Of a stretch of 64,000 bases of DNA, positions 34,944 through 43,207 are shown one piece after another. The stretch is taken from the NCBI GenBank assembly GCA_963667005.1, contig OY762937.1:3162001-3226000 (forward strand). Direction: 5' to 3'. Below the pieces are notes generated by a model. That model worked only from the letters and a program-made list of their open reading frames with translations, was not told where the DNA came from and ran no database searches. Each line of letters starts with the position of its first letter. The stretch's first letter is position 1. The DNA comes from G963662605 sp963667005. GTDB lineage: Bacteria; Bacteroidota; Ignavibacteria; Ignavibacteriales; Ignavibacteriaceae. A program made the position numbers and the translations under genes.

Positions 34944-35717
34944 TCATAGCGAGTTGCGAACATAATCTAAAAAGAGTTCGTCCTTTCTATGCTCAGAAGG
35001 GTTAATCAAAAAGGGTTGGATATCCTTATCGAGTTGTTTTAAATCAACGTTATTCAACCGCTCTTCAATTCGAGCTGTTAGGGCTTTGTTGTTTATTATG
35101 CCTGCCTTTATTTCTAGGTAAGCATAATCCGGTTTTGTCAGACTGAATAAAAACATAGCATCGTAGATGTCCCGGCCTTTGAGGGTTTTGCGGTTAAGAA
35201 TCGCCCAAAGTTTTTGTGATAATAGAATTTCTTTTGGGGTATGAAAAATCCTCGTAACAATATCAAACTTGTTCATAATAAATGATTCGGCTTGATATTG
35301 GAATCCCTGCGCTTCGGTATCCAATTGGATGAGAATTCTTTCTTCCTGATAACCGGATAGTTTATTATCAAAAAGCAATCGTGGAATTCTGATATAACAG
35401 CGGAACGCTCCTTTATGTACGGTCTTTATTTCGACAATGTACCCGTCGTCTTCCAGCTTTTTTGCGACGATACCGGCAAGTGCATCGAATTCATCTATGC
35501 TCAATCCGAAATTATCAAAATCCAAATCCTCCGAAAACCTGTTTGTCCCGAAACAGATTCGAAGGCAGGTTCCTCCCATGAAAGCCAGTTTGGCGGCTGA
35601 TTTGGAATCAAAAATTATTTGCAGTATTTGATATTGCAGATATTCCCGAAGGATATTTCTTTTAAATGGCCGTTGATTTTCCGGATAAAACCGTTCAATT
35701 TCAGTTATACTAAGCAT
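34944..35717 (-). CDS. abiEii: AbiEii-family nucleotidyltransferase toxin
   Basis: A 257-residue nucleotidyltransferase of the AbiEii/AbiGii family (type IV toxin). The signature is 'LAFMGGTCLRICFGTNRFSE' followed by 'DLDFDNFG', i.e. the GGT...DLDFD motif that binds nucleotide and metal. 'ILLSQKLWAILNRKTLKGRD' fits the family's C-terminal part. It lies directly downstream of the antitoxin gene with an 8-bp overlap. Such pairs cause abortive phage infection or plasmid stabilisation. Confidence 0.88.
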   Translation of the reverse strand: MLSITEIERFYPENQRPFKRNILREYLQYQILQIIFDSKSAAKLAFMGGTCLRICFGTNRFSEDLDFDNFGLSIDEFDALAGIVAKKLEDDGYIVEIKTVHKGAFRCYIRIPRLLFDNKLSGYQEERILIQLDTEAQGFQYQAESFIMNKFDIVTRIFHTPKEILLSQKLWAILNRKTLKGRDIYDAMFLFSLTKPDYAYLEIKAGIINNKALTARIEERLNNVDLKQLDKDIQPFLINPSEHRKDELFLDYVRNSL

Positions 35718-36327
35718 TGTTAAGATACTCCCCCAATATTTTTATTCTCTTGCAGAGCTTTTTATTATCGAACAACGAAAGATACGCGTTTATTTTACCC
35801 CAATCCAACTTTTCCTTTAATTCGAGTATATTAAAACGCATTTCCTCTATCTGTACTAAAGTTGAAAGCTCCGGATGCAGATAGAAATAATCAAGTATTG
35901 CCTTTTCCGGTTCAGCAATTTTGATGGCAACATTCTTCCATGGTTGCAGCCTATAACCGAAATTTAATTCGCGTCGGAGTGTCCGGTATGAAAAATTGAT
36001 TTTTCCGTAATTAAAAGACGATGTTTTTTTAGTTGAGACTGAGGTAATGCCATACACCGTTTCAGGAATAAAACCATAATATGCTAATGCCGATTCCAAT
36101 GAAATATACGAAGGCTCGTAGATACGGTTTGCCAAATAATACAGATACGATTCGTCCAAAGCATTATCGGCGAATATATAAATGCCGTTTGCTATTCGCT
36201 TGATATAGCCCTTATCCTGCCACCCGGCTATGCGATGATAATAGACCTTACTGCTAAGTTTCTCCGTGTCACGAAGACTAAAAGCAGGGAAATGCTTTAA
36301 CTCCCTTTCAAATGTAATAAAGTTCAT
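35710..36327 (-). CDS. abiEi: AbiEi-family antitoxin
   Basis: A 205-residue protein with an N-terminal winged helix ('FSLRDTEKLSSKVYYHRIAG', 'WQDKGYIKRIANGIYIFAD') and the AbiEi C-terminal part ('NRIYEPSYISLESALAYYGF', 'IPETVYGITSVSTKKTSSFN'). It should repress its own operon and counter the nucleotidyltransferase toxin. It overlaps the toxin gene by 8 bp. Palindromic repeats lie on both flanks of the pair, as expected for an acquired module. Confidence 0.85.
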   Translation of the reverse strand: MNFITFERELKHFPAFSLRDTEKLSSKVYYHRIAGWQDKGYIKRIANGIYIFADNALDESYLYYLANRIYEPSYISLESALAYYGFIPETVYGITSVSTKKTSSFNYGKINFSYRTLRRELNFGYRLQPWKNVAIKIAEPEKAILDYFYLHPELSTLVQIEEMRFNILELKEKLDWGKINAYLSLFDNKKLCKRIKILGEYLNNA

Positions 36328-36851
36328 TTTATTTCCTTTTTATACTATTTTTAATATATATAAGAAATATATCAATATCAAGGAGAATCGTTATCCGGAA
36401 GGCTTTCACCGCAAAGTATTTTTACCAAAATAACACCTAACGAAGTATTGGTGACTTCAGGTTGTCCTATTGTGCGTAATTTTTGTCACACCATTCGCCC
36501 CCTGCCGGGGACGTACAGAACTGTGGCACTCGCACTCCGCCGGTTGCCACCGGCGGTTATTCAAATTCTGTCCTTTCAGGACAAAAATTTTTGAAAAATC
36601 TTTTAAACCAATTGCGCTGATCGTTGAATTGTAACAACTCCTGGAAGGAGTGAATTTGAATAACCGTTGGTGGAGTCATCGGAACCAACGGATAGATGCT
36701 CACCCTCATACAACCCATCCGCGAAGCGGGTGAATAAGAATGCGGTGCTCAGCAAAAAACCTTAGTGTCACTCGATGGGCGTTTCATACCCAAACAAACC
36801 AATTGATTTTTCACCTTGTCGAATTGATATTATTTCACATAGTTTATATTT
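36328..36851. repeat. 524-bp region of stacked palindromic repeats
   Basis: No gene is visible. From about 36487 to 36740 there is a run of stem-loops. They are CCGCCGGT-tgcc-ACCGGCGG (36537-36556), TGTCCT-ttc-AGGACA (36569-36583), ACTCC...GGAGT (36637-36651), CCGTTGGT...ACCAACGG (36664-36691) and CCGC-gaa-GCGG near 36719-36729. The words GGTTATTCAAATTC (36555-36568) and GAATTTGAATAACC (36652-36665) are inverted copies of each other. This is a composite repeat block between the AbiE pair and the secreted protein gene. Confidence 0.6.
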
Positions 36852-36878
36852 TTGATTTTACATTTGTTGAGTGTTCAC

Positions 36879-37547
36879 TTGAAAAAAATTCTTCTTTATT
36901 CTCTGCTCCTGACCGCCTTTCATCTGACGAATGCGCAGGATACTCTTTTTGTTTCTCCTGAGGGAAAGCAGTTACGTGATTATTATTTGAGTCTGGATGT
37001 AGAACATTTGTGGCTCTCCGGTCAAAAAGTCAATTGGGATACCGGTACACCGGACCGGCTGGCTGAAAGGCCGGGTAAGACGCATTGCAGTGCATTCGTA
37101 GCTGCGGCGTGTTACCGGATGAATATTTTCATTTTGCGTCCGCCATATCATAATCAAAACCTCCTGGCTAATGCACAGTTCGACTGGCTACAAACCGAAG
37201 CTGGTGCCGATAGCGGTTGGGTGCGGATTACCGGCAAAAACATTTATGAAATCTGGAAAAAGGCGCAAAGATTCGCCAACGCCGGTGTACCCGTGGTTGC
37301 TTCTTGCGAAAACCCGAATCCCTCCGAACCGGGACACATAGCCATGGTTTTCCCAACTGTAGTACCGATTGATACTATCTTAACCACCGGACCACGGGTG
37401 ATCCAGGCAGGAGCCATCAACCGCGTTGATGCACCATTAAAAACCGGATTTGGCAGGCATATTGAGAGCTGGCCTGAGGAAAGTATCTGGTTTTATTACT
37501 ATAACGACGCAAAAAATGACCAGCATTCCGGAGATGGTGATAATTGA
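36879..37547 (+). CDS. secreted papain-like (NlpC/CHAP-like) candidate, unknown function
   Basis: I place the start at the TTG at 36879, giving a clean signal peptide ('KKILLYSLLLTAFHLTNAQ'); a longer start at 36852 is possible. The mature protein of about 200 residues has 'GKTHCSAFVAAACYRM' and, later, 'PSEPGHIAMVFP', the Cys then His order of papain-like cell-wall hydrolases such as NlpC/P60 or CHAP. Between them is 'LANAQFDWLQTEAGADSGW'. No clear match to a named family was made; hydrolase function is inferred from the Cys/His pattern only. It stands alone beyond the repeat block downstream of the AbiE antitoxin. Confidence 0.6.
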   Translation: MKKILLYSLLLTAFHLTNAQDTLFVSPEGKQLRDYYLSLDVEHLWLSGQKVNWDTGTPDRLAERPGKTHCSAFVAAACYRMNIFILRPPYHNQNLLANAQFDWLQTEAGADSGWVRITGKNIYEIWKKAQRFANAGVPVVASCENPNPSEPGHIAMVFPTVVPIDTILTTGPRVIQAGAINRVDAPLKTGFGRHIESWPEESIWFYYYNDAKNDQHSGDGDN

Positions 37548-37637
37548 GGCAATTCCTGCCCCTGACAACAGCCTCATGAGAACAATGACCTCACTCCTGC
37601 CAGCAGCTTTATTAACAAACTGAGTTTCTCCGGCTTT

Positions 37638-37660
37638 CCCCTCTCCTTATAGGAGAGGGG
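37638..37660. repeat. dispersed hairpin, copy 2 (CCCCTCTC type)
   Basis: CCCCTCTCCT-tat-AGGAGAGGGG, a perfect 10-bp stem followed by a GGGTGAGG-like tail. It shares its stem with copy 1 at 29477-29499 except for one base pair. Confidence 0.6.
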
Positions 37661-37717
37661 TCATGGGTGAGGTTTTTAACAAGCAATTAAGAGAAAGTTA
37701 GACAGCGATACCTGTTA

Positions 37718-37751
37718 TTCCTAGCCCATGACTTAAGTCATGGGCTAGGAA
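37718..37751. repeat. 34-bp perfect palindrome
   Basis: The half TTCCTAGCCCATGACTT is followed immediately by its exact complement. Such long symmetric sequences are unusual for a protein-binding site and fit a mobile palindrome or a strong DNA/RNA hairpin. It lies between the secreted Cys/His gene and the FN3-like gene. Confidence 0.75.
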
Positions 37752-37858
37752 CCAAAACCCAAACTCTACCCATATTATCTACATCACATCCCTCCAAACA
37801 TTGATTTTATTTTAAGAAATATTTTGTTTTTATTTCAGAAATCGAATATATTAGAGAC

Positions 37859-38272
37859 ATGAGAAATAAACTTCTGGTCTCCTTAATCGTTTTAGTAACC
37901 ATATCAGTACTTTATGGCATGTCCATAAACGTTGAATATTTTACTGGAAAAGATAATAACGGACAGGTTTTACTTGAATGGCAGACTTCCGTTGAAAACG
38001 ACATTAAGGAATTTACAATTTATAGAGCACCATATGGCGGTACTTTCACCGCGATAGCCTCTATTCCGGCAAAAGGTTATGCCTCATATTATTCTTATTC
38101 AGATGAAAATTTATACAAAGCGAACGGTTCCGGTACTGTTTTTACATATAAGTTAATGTGGACTGCCAATAATGGTTCATCTGATTGGTATAATTCCAAT
38201 GGAATAAAGGTTAGTCCTAGAGTCTCAGATATTAAACGTACCTGGGGCAGTATTAAAGCAATGTTCAGGTAA
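37859..38272 (+). CDS. small secreted FN3-like protein
   Basis: A 137-residue protein with a signal peptide ('MRNKLLVSLIVLVTISVLYG') and one fibronectin-III-like beta sandwich: 'VEYFTGKDNNGQVLLEWQTS', 'EFTIYRAPYGGTFTAIASI', 'FTYKLMWTANNGSSDWYNSN'. The tail 'VSDIKRTWGSIKAMFR' is basic and distinctive, but I cannot name its family. It is probably exported to the periplasm or surface. A promoter-like box ends only 4 bp before the ATG, so this could be a leaderless transcript. No partner gene is evident. Confidence 0.7.
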   Translation: MRNKLLVSLIVLVTISVLYGMSINVEYFTGKDNNGQVLLEWQTSVENDIKEFTIYRAPYGGTFTAIASIPAKGYASYYSYSDENLYKANGSGTVFTYKLMWTANNGSSDWYNSNGIKVSPRVSDIKRTWGSIKAMFR

Positions 38273-38319
38273 AATACGGTTTGCTTGCCAACGATCTGAC
38301 CCTGTTTCTCTCAAACCCG

Positions 38320-39579
38320 ATGAAAGCCTCCTCAAAATTTCTTCCCTCACTTTTAATTGTCGTCCTTTTCTGTTTTAACTCATACGCATGTCTTCCCGGT
38401 GCTCATCAATCATTAAAGCGTTCTCATAAAACCACAAAAAATGTATATACACCTGTTCCCGAAACAGGCGGGCTCATCCGCGTATTGTTAGCATCAACAA
38501 GCGAGAGTATTAGCTACCGGCCAAATGCTGATTGTAAAATTTCCGATGGTGATGAAAAGATATGCAGTGTGGATAAAAGCACAACTATTGCAATACGCGT
38601 AGTTGGAAAAGAACTTAAGCTGACGGTTGATGAGAAAGCATATAACGGTGCGCAAATTATCATTACTCCATCAAGTGATGACGAGTTACTTCAATATGGT
38701 AATAAGAAATACCGCGGCAGCATTTCTTTTGTCCCTGCAAAAAATCAGATATACGTGGTAAATGTACTGCCTCTGGAGAGCTATTTATGCGGCGTTCTTC
38801 CCGTTGAATTAGGTAACAGCCAAACGAAAAATATTGAAGCTGCTATCGAAGCTTTTGCCATTGTTGCAAGAACATTTGCCGTGCAAAAGAGCGCAGCAAA
38901 AAATAAACTTTACGATATCGAAGGCACCACCAACGCTCAAGTGTACGGCGGAGCCGATGTTGAGAAACCGGTTTTTAATGATGCGATTGTTCACACGTCC
39001 GGTAAAATCCTGATGTATCAGGACGGTGTCGCGCAGCTTTTCTATTCGGCATGCTGCGGCGGTATTACTGAAGACGCGAGCAACGTTTTCAATAAACAGG
39101 AAATCCCCTATTTAACATCTCACGCTGACGGCGATCCGGCGAATTGTGCTTCCTCCCCTACCTATGAGTGGAAAGAAGAATATACTGCCAATCAGTTTAA
39201 ACAGTATATCCCTAAGAAGACCGATACGCAAAAGGAAATTACGGATGTAAAAATTACTAAGACGCTACCATCCGGAAGAGTCAGCGAATTGACTATTGAG
39301 TTTGATGATGGCACAACCCAGAAAATTGCCGGAAAAAACATCAGGCAAACGATCAGGCGTGCAGCAAACGGAGCAATTTTGAAAAGCAGTTTGTTTGAAG
39401 TTGATACAAAAAAAAGCGACGGATTGGTGACCAAAGTCATTCTGAATGGTAAAGGTAACGGCCACGGTGTCGGGCTTTGTCAATGGGGCGCTTTCAACAT
39501 GGCAAAGAATGGGCGTTCAGCCGAAGACATACTTGAATTTTATTTTCCCGGAACTAACATTAAAGAAATCGATGATTAA
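38320..39579 (+). CDS. SpoIID/LytB-domain secreted protein
   Basis: Start set at the ATG at 38320, giving a signal peptide ('MKASSKFLPSLLIVVLFCFN'); the ORF also opens upstream at 38281. The mature protein carries the SpoIID domain: 'IYVVNVLPLESYLCGVLPVE', 'AIEAFAIVARTFAVQKSAAK', 'YDIEGTTNAQVYGGADVEKP', 'ACCGGITEDASNVF' and the C-terminal 'GNGHGVGLCQWGAFNMAKNG'. In SpoIID these residues act in lytic transglycosylase activity on denuded peptidoglycan. The 3' end overlaps maf by 8 bp. Confidence 0.88.
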   Translation: MKASSKFLPSLLIVVLFCFNSYACLPGAHQSLKRSHKTTKNVYTPVPETGGLIRVLLASTSESISYRPNADCKISDGDEKICSVDKSTTIAIRVVGKELKLTVDEKAYNGAQIIITPSSDDELLQYGNKKYRGSISFVPAKNQIYVVNVLPLESYLCGVLPVELGNSQTKNIEAAIEAFAIVARTFAVQKSAAKNKLYDIEGTTNAQVYGGADVEKPVFNDAIVHTSGKILMYQDGVAQLFYSACCGGITEDASNVFNKQEIPYLTSHADGDPANCASSPTYEWKEEYTANQFKQYIPKKTDTQKEITDVKITKTLPSGRVSELTIEFDDGTTQKIAGKNIRQTIRRAANGAILKSSLFEVDTKKSDGLVTKVILNGKGNGHGVGLCQWGAFNMAKNGRSAEDILEFYFPGTNIKEIDD

Positions 39580-40153
39580 TAATACGTATCCTATTTATTT
39601 GGCGTCCAAATCGCCGCGAAGAAAAGAATTATTACAATTAGTTGCCAAGCATATTCATGTGCTCTCTGTTGATACTCCAGAAAAATTTGTGCGGGGTGAA
39701 GATCCCGTAGCGACAGCTAAAAGAATCGCACATGAAAAACTCGTCGCTGCTATCCCTTTGGTTCCATCTAACGCCATACTTATTACTGCTGATACTATTG
39801 TGATTTGCAAAAATAAAATACTCGGCAAACCGAAAGATGCAGCCGATGCAAAAAAAATGCTCCGCCTGCTCAGCGGCAATGAGCATTATGTCGTAACAGG
39901 ACTGTGCGTAAGGAATCAGGGAACCGGTAAGCAGGTGGTGACATATTCGAAAACCAAGCTCATATTCCGGGAATTGGGTAAAAAGGAAATTGACGATTAC
40001 GTCTCTACCGGAAGTCCGCTTGATAAAGCCGGTGCGTATGGCATTCAGGATGGCTTCGGTGCGGTGTTTACACAAAAAATTAACGGCTGCTACTATAATG
40101 TTATGGGGCTTCCGCTTTCCAAACTTCAGGAATCAATTCAGCGGGTTATATAA
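39572..40153 (+). CDS. maf: Maf-type nucleotide pyrophosphatase
   Basis: A 193-residue Maf protein, a pyrophosphatase of dTTP, UTP or modified nucleotides. Landmarks: 'PIYLASKSPRRKELLQLV' (phosphate-binding SxSPRR), 'ITADTIVICKNKILGKPKDA', 'NEHYVVTGLCVR' and 'PLDKAGAYGIQDGFGAVF' followed by 'INGCYYNVMGLPL'. I chose the ATG at 39572, since the longer frame only extends through the SpoIID gene. It overlaps that gene by 8 bp and the next gene by 1 bp. Confidence 0.92.
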   Translation: MINNTYPIYLASKSPRRKELLQLVAKHIHVLSVDTPEKFVRGEDPVATAKRIAHEKLVAAIPLVPSNAILITADTIVICKNKILGKPKDAADAKKMLRLLSGNEHYVVTGLCVRNQGTGKQVVTYSKTKLIFRELGKKEIDDYVSTGSPLDKAGAYGIQDGFGAVFTQKINGCYYNVMGLPLSKLQESIQRVI

Positions 40154-41109
40154 TGAGCGATAAAATTAAGAAAAACATTCTCTGGTCGGTGGCAATCGGC
40201 GGTGCATTATATTTAGCTTTAACGATCTACGCCGATTTTGATAAAGTTATCATGGTGTTCAGCAAATTCAACTGGCTGCTCTTCCCTGTTCTGCTCTGCT
40301 GTTCATTCATGAATTACATTATGCGTTTTGCAAAGTGGCATTACTATCTGGGAATACTAAAGATAGATGTAAGCAAGAAAGATTCGTTTTCAATATTCAT
40401 GTCCGGACTTGTCATGAGCGTTACTCCCGGGAAGATGGGCGAACTCCTCAAATCCTATTTGCTTAAGCAAGTCAAAAATGAGCCGGTGAGTAAGACCATC
40501 CCGATAGTATTTGCTGAACGAATCACCGATTTTATATCGCTCGTTATTCTCGCAATCGTCGGTGCGTACAGCTTTAATTATGGAAAAGTGGTAGTAATTT
40601 CCGTAGGCATCTTTTTCCTCGGAACCGTCGTCTTAATAAGTCAGAAGAATTTTGTGCATAAACTGCTCGAAATGAGCAAAAAGATACCATTTCTTGACAA
40701 AAATCTGGACAAGTTGTATAATGCATATGAAAGTGCATATATTATGTTAACGATAGGACCATTACTGAAAATGGTCATTATCAGCTTGTTTTCGTGGTTT
40801 TTTGAGTGCTTAGGATACTATATCATTCTTTATAATTTTGGTGTTCACATTGAACCACTCCGTTCATCATTCTTCTATGCTTTCGGCACGATAGTTGGAG
40901 CCATCTCGATGCTGCCGGGCGGATTAGGTGTTACGGAAGGTTCGTTAACTTTTTTAGTACAACAACTCGGATATGCCAAAGATATCGCCATCGCTTCTAC
41001 TTTTCTTATAAGAATTGTAACCCTGTGGTTTGCGGTATTCGTTGGCATCGTGAGTGTAACTCTTTTCCAGCGACGGTATGGCGTAATAATAACAGAATCA
41101 ATTGATTAA
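40153..41109 (+). CDS. flippase-like integral membrane protein (LPG-synthase TM family)
   Basis: A 318-residue membrane protein with about eight helices, of the lysylphosphatidylglycerol-synthase transmembrane/UPF0104 family. Typical stretches are 'LCCSFMNYIMRFAKWHYYLG', 'IFMSGLVMSVTPGKMGELLK', 'IVFAERITDFISLVILAI', 'GAISMLPGGLGVTEGSLTF' and 'LIRIVTLWFAVFVGIVSVTL'. Members lacking the soluble synthase domain act as lipid flippases or transporters. It overlaps maf by 1 bp (TAATG) and precedes icd by 16 bp. Confidence 0.87.
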   Translation: MSDKIKKNILWSVAIGGALYLALTIYADFDKVIMVFSKFNWLLFPVLLCCSFMNYIMRFAKWHYYLGILKIDVSKKDSFSIFMSGLVMSVTPGKMGELLKSYLLKQVKNEPVSKTIPIVFAERITDFISLVILAIVGAYSFNYGKVVVISVGIFFLGTVVLISQKNFVHKLLEMSKKIPFLDKNLDKLYNAYESAYIMLTIGPLLKMVIISLFSWFFECLGYYIILYNFGVHIEPLRSSFFYAFGTIVGAISMLPGGLGVTEGSLTFLVQQLGYAKDIAIASTFLIRIVTLWFAVFVGIVSVTLFQRRYGVIITESID

Positions 41110-41125
41110 GAAAGGAACGGCTTCT

Positions 41126-42376
41126 ATGAAAAAGTTTAAGAAAATTCAGGTCCCCAGCAATGGTACACCTATAACGATAGTTGACGGGAAACTGAATGTA
41201 CCGGATGACCCAATCGTTTTATTTATCGAAGGTGACGGAACGGGTCCGGATATCTGGCGTGCTGCTAAAATGGTTTTTGATGCCGCAGTTGAAAAAGCAT
41301 ACAGCGGCAAAAAGAAAATCGCCTGGATGGAAATCTACGCCGGAGAAAAAGCAACAAAAGTTTACAATAAAAATACCTGGCTTCCGGATGAAACCGTAGA
41401 AGCAATCAAAGAATACAAAGTGGCTATCAAAGGACCTCTTACCACCCCTATCGGCGGCGGAATCAGAAGCCTTAACGTTGCTTTGCGCCAGCTCTTAGAC
41501 CTCTTTGCTTGTGTCCGTCCTGTAAAATACTACAGCCCTGTTCCAAGTCCGGTTAAACGCCCTCAGGATCTCGATATCGTTATTTTCAGAGAGAACACTG
41601 AAGACGTATACGCTGGTATTGAATTCAAATCAGGGACAAAAGAAGCTGACGACGTTCAGAAGTACATCAACAAAAAATTCAACAAAAACATCCGCAAAGG
41701 TTCAGGCATCGGCATTAAACCGATTAGCGAACTCGGCTCAAAGAGATTAGTTAAAAAAGCAATTGAATTTGCAATAGCTAAAAAGCGTGAAAGCGTTACC
41801 CTCGTACACAAAGGCAATATCATGAAATTCACCGAAGGCGCCTTTAAGGAATGGGGTTACGAAGTTGCAAAACAAGAGTTCGCGGATCAAATCGTTACCG
41901 AAGACGATCTTTATAAAGTTTATAACGGTAAAATGCCTGCCGGTAAAATCCTTATCAAAGACCGCATTGCAGACAGTATGTTCCAGCAGGTTCTGTTACG
42001 CCCTGCAGAATATGATGTCGTTGCTACTCCGAACCTTAACGGTGATTACCTCTCAGACGCAGCAGCAGCTCAGGTCGGCGGACTTGGTATTGCTCCGGGC
42101 GCTAACATGAGTTACGACACAGCTATTTTCGAAGCGACACACGGAACTGCTCCAAAATATGCTAATCTGGACAAAGTAAATCCGGGATCAGTTATTCTTT
42201 CCGGTGTTATGATGTTCGAGCACATGGGCTGGGATAAAGTCGGTAAGTTGATTGAAAAAGCCATGCAAAAAACGATACGTTCCAAAAAAGTTACATATGA
42301 CTTTGCACGCCTGATGAAAGGTTCAACTGAGTTGAAATCAAGCGAATTTGCCAAAGAAATTATAAAAAACTTATAA
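41126..42376 (+). CDS. icd: isocitrate dehydrogenase (NADP-type)
   Basis: TCA-cycle enzyme converting isocitrate to 2-oxoglutarate and CO2. Family residues: 'VLFIEGDGTGPDIWRAAKMV', 'IKGPLTTPIGGGIRSLNVAL' (substrate loop), 'VIFRENTEDVYAGIEFK', 'VTLVHKGNIMKFTEGAFKEW', 'LNGDYLSDAAAAQVGGLGIA' and 'EATHGTAPKYA' (cofactor loop). I chose the ATG at 41126, preceded by GAAAGGA; a TTG at 41102 overlaps the previous gene. It is a full-length 416-residue E. coli-type enzyme. Confidence 0.93.
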   Translation: MKKFKKIQVPSNGTPITIVDGKLNVPDDPIVLFIEGDGTGPDIWRAAKMVFDAAVEKAYSGKKKIAWMEIYAGEKATKVYNKNTWLPDETVEAIKEYKVAIKGPLTTPIGGGIRSLNVALRQLLDLFACVRPVKYYSPVPSPVKRPQDLDIVIFRENTEDVYAGIEFKSGTKEADDVQKYINKKFNKNIRKGSGIGIKPISELGSKRLVKKAIEFAIAKKRESVTLVHKGNIMKFTEGAFKEWGYEVAKQEFADQIVTEDDLYKVYNGKMPAGKILIKDRIADSMFQQVLLRPAEYDVVATPNLNGDYLSDAAAAQVGGLGIAPGANMSYDTAIFEATHGTAPKYANLDKVNPGSVILSGVMMFEHMGWDKVGKLIEKAMQKTIRSKKVTYDFARLMKGSTELKSSEFAKEIIKNL

Positions 42377-42429
42377 TATTTTATGTATCTTAGAAATGTA
42401 TTTTAAAATTTAATAACACCGGAGGTCTT

Positions 42430-42762
42430 ATGGGACAAGGAAATAATCTGAGCAAAGGTTTATTGATAGGCTTTTTAACCGGAAGTATTGTCGGCGCAGC
42501 AGTAGCTTTATTGTATGCCCCAAAAAGCGGTAAAGAGCTTCGTCAAGACATCAAGCTAAAAGCAGATGATTTCAAGGAAGAAGCCGAGAAATTCATGGAT
42601 AATGCTAAGGAAAAAGCCAAAGCTACCATTAACGAAGGTAAGAAAAAAGCTGAAACCTTATTGACTGATGCGAAAGCAAAAGCTGAAGCATTGTTGAATG
42701 ATGCTAACCGCGTTATTACCGATGCTAAGTCAAAGGTCTCGGATAAAGAAGCTAACGCATAA
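42430..42762 (+). CDS. YtxH-domain protein
   Basis: A 110-residue protein with an N-terminal membrane helix ('LLIGFLTGSIVGAAVALLYA') directly followed by 'PKSGKELRQDIK', the YtxH hallmark, then a long charged Ala/Lys-rich coiled helix with repeats of 'AKEKAKATINEGKKKAETLL'. These proteins sit in the inner membrane with an amphipathic tail and have been linked to stress response. It has a strong GGAGGT ribosome binding site and lies between icd and a DUF948 gene. Confidence 0.87.
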   Translation: MGQGNNLSKGLLIGFLTGSIVGAAVALLYAPKSGKELRQDIKLKADDFKEEAEKFMDNAKEKAKATINEGKKKAETLLTDAKAKAEALLNDANRVITDAKSKVSDKEANA

Positions 42763-42795
42763 TAATACATACCTTCAATTGATGGAATTATTTAT

Positions 42796-43173
42796 ATGGA
42801 AGATGCTTTAAGATTCCTGCTGTATCTCTCTGTGTCTGCACTCTGTTTATCAATGATCTATTTCTTTTATAGAATCACGAAATCAGTAGAAGCAGTCCAG
42901 AGGGATTTGCAAAAAATTTCCGGACAGATCAACCCGCTCCTCGACTCCCTTAATATTCTCAGCCGTTCTGTTAAATCACTATCCGACGATATTCGTGACC
43001 AGCTGCAAAAAATCAATTGGATTGTAGATGAAGTGAAATCGAAGGTTGAAACCGTGGTGCAGATCGAAGAGAAAGTGAGGGACGTTATGAGCAACCCTGT
43101 TCATAATATTGTTGAAACCCTTCAGGGTATAAAAAAGGGATTCACAACAGCATTCAACTTTTTTAAAAAATAA
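42796..43173 (+). CDS. DUF948-like membrane coiled-coil protein
   Basis: A 125-residue protein with one N-terminal helix ('FLLYLSVSALCLSMIYFFYR') and a long amphipathic helix ('KSVEAVQRDLQKISGQINPL'), ending 'IKKGFTTAFNFFKK'. DUF948/YtxG proteins are commonly found next to YtxH, as here (33-bp gap), so the two probably act together at the membrane. The function of the pair is not established. Confidence 0.8.
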   Translation: MEDALRFLLYLSVSALCLSMIYFFYRITKSVEAVQRDLQKISGQINPLLDSLNILSRSVKSLSDDIRDQLQKINWIVDEVKSKVETVVQIEEKVRDVMSNPVHNIVETLQGIKKGFTTAFNFFKK

Positions 43174-43207
43174 CAAACGTACAAGCTTAAGGTAAGGAGA
43201 TTTTTTT

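Larger units (their letters stand above)
37548..37858. repeat. 311-bp intergenic region with two palindromes
   Basis: No gene was found. It contains a CCCCTCTCCT-hairpin (37638-37660), related to the one at 29477-29499, and a 34-bp perfect palindrome (37718-37751). A TTTG (37823-37826) and TATATTAG (37847-37854), 20 bp apart, resemble a Bacteroidota -33/-7 promoter very close to the next ATG. Confidence 0.5.
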
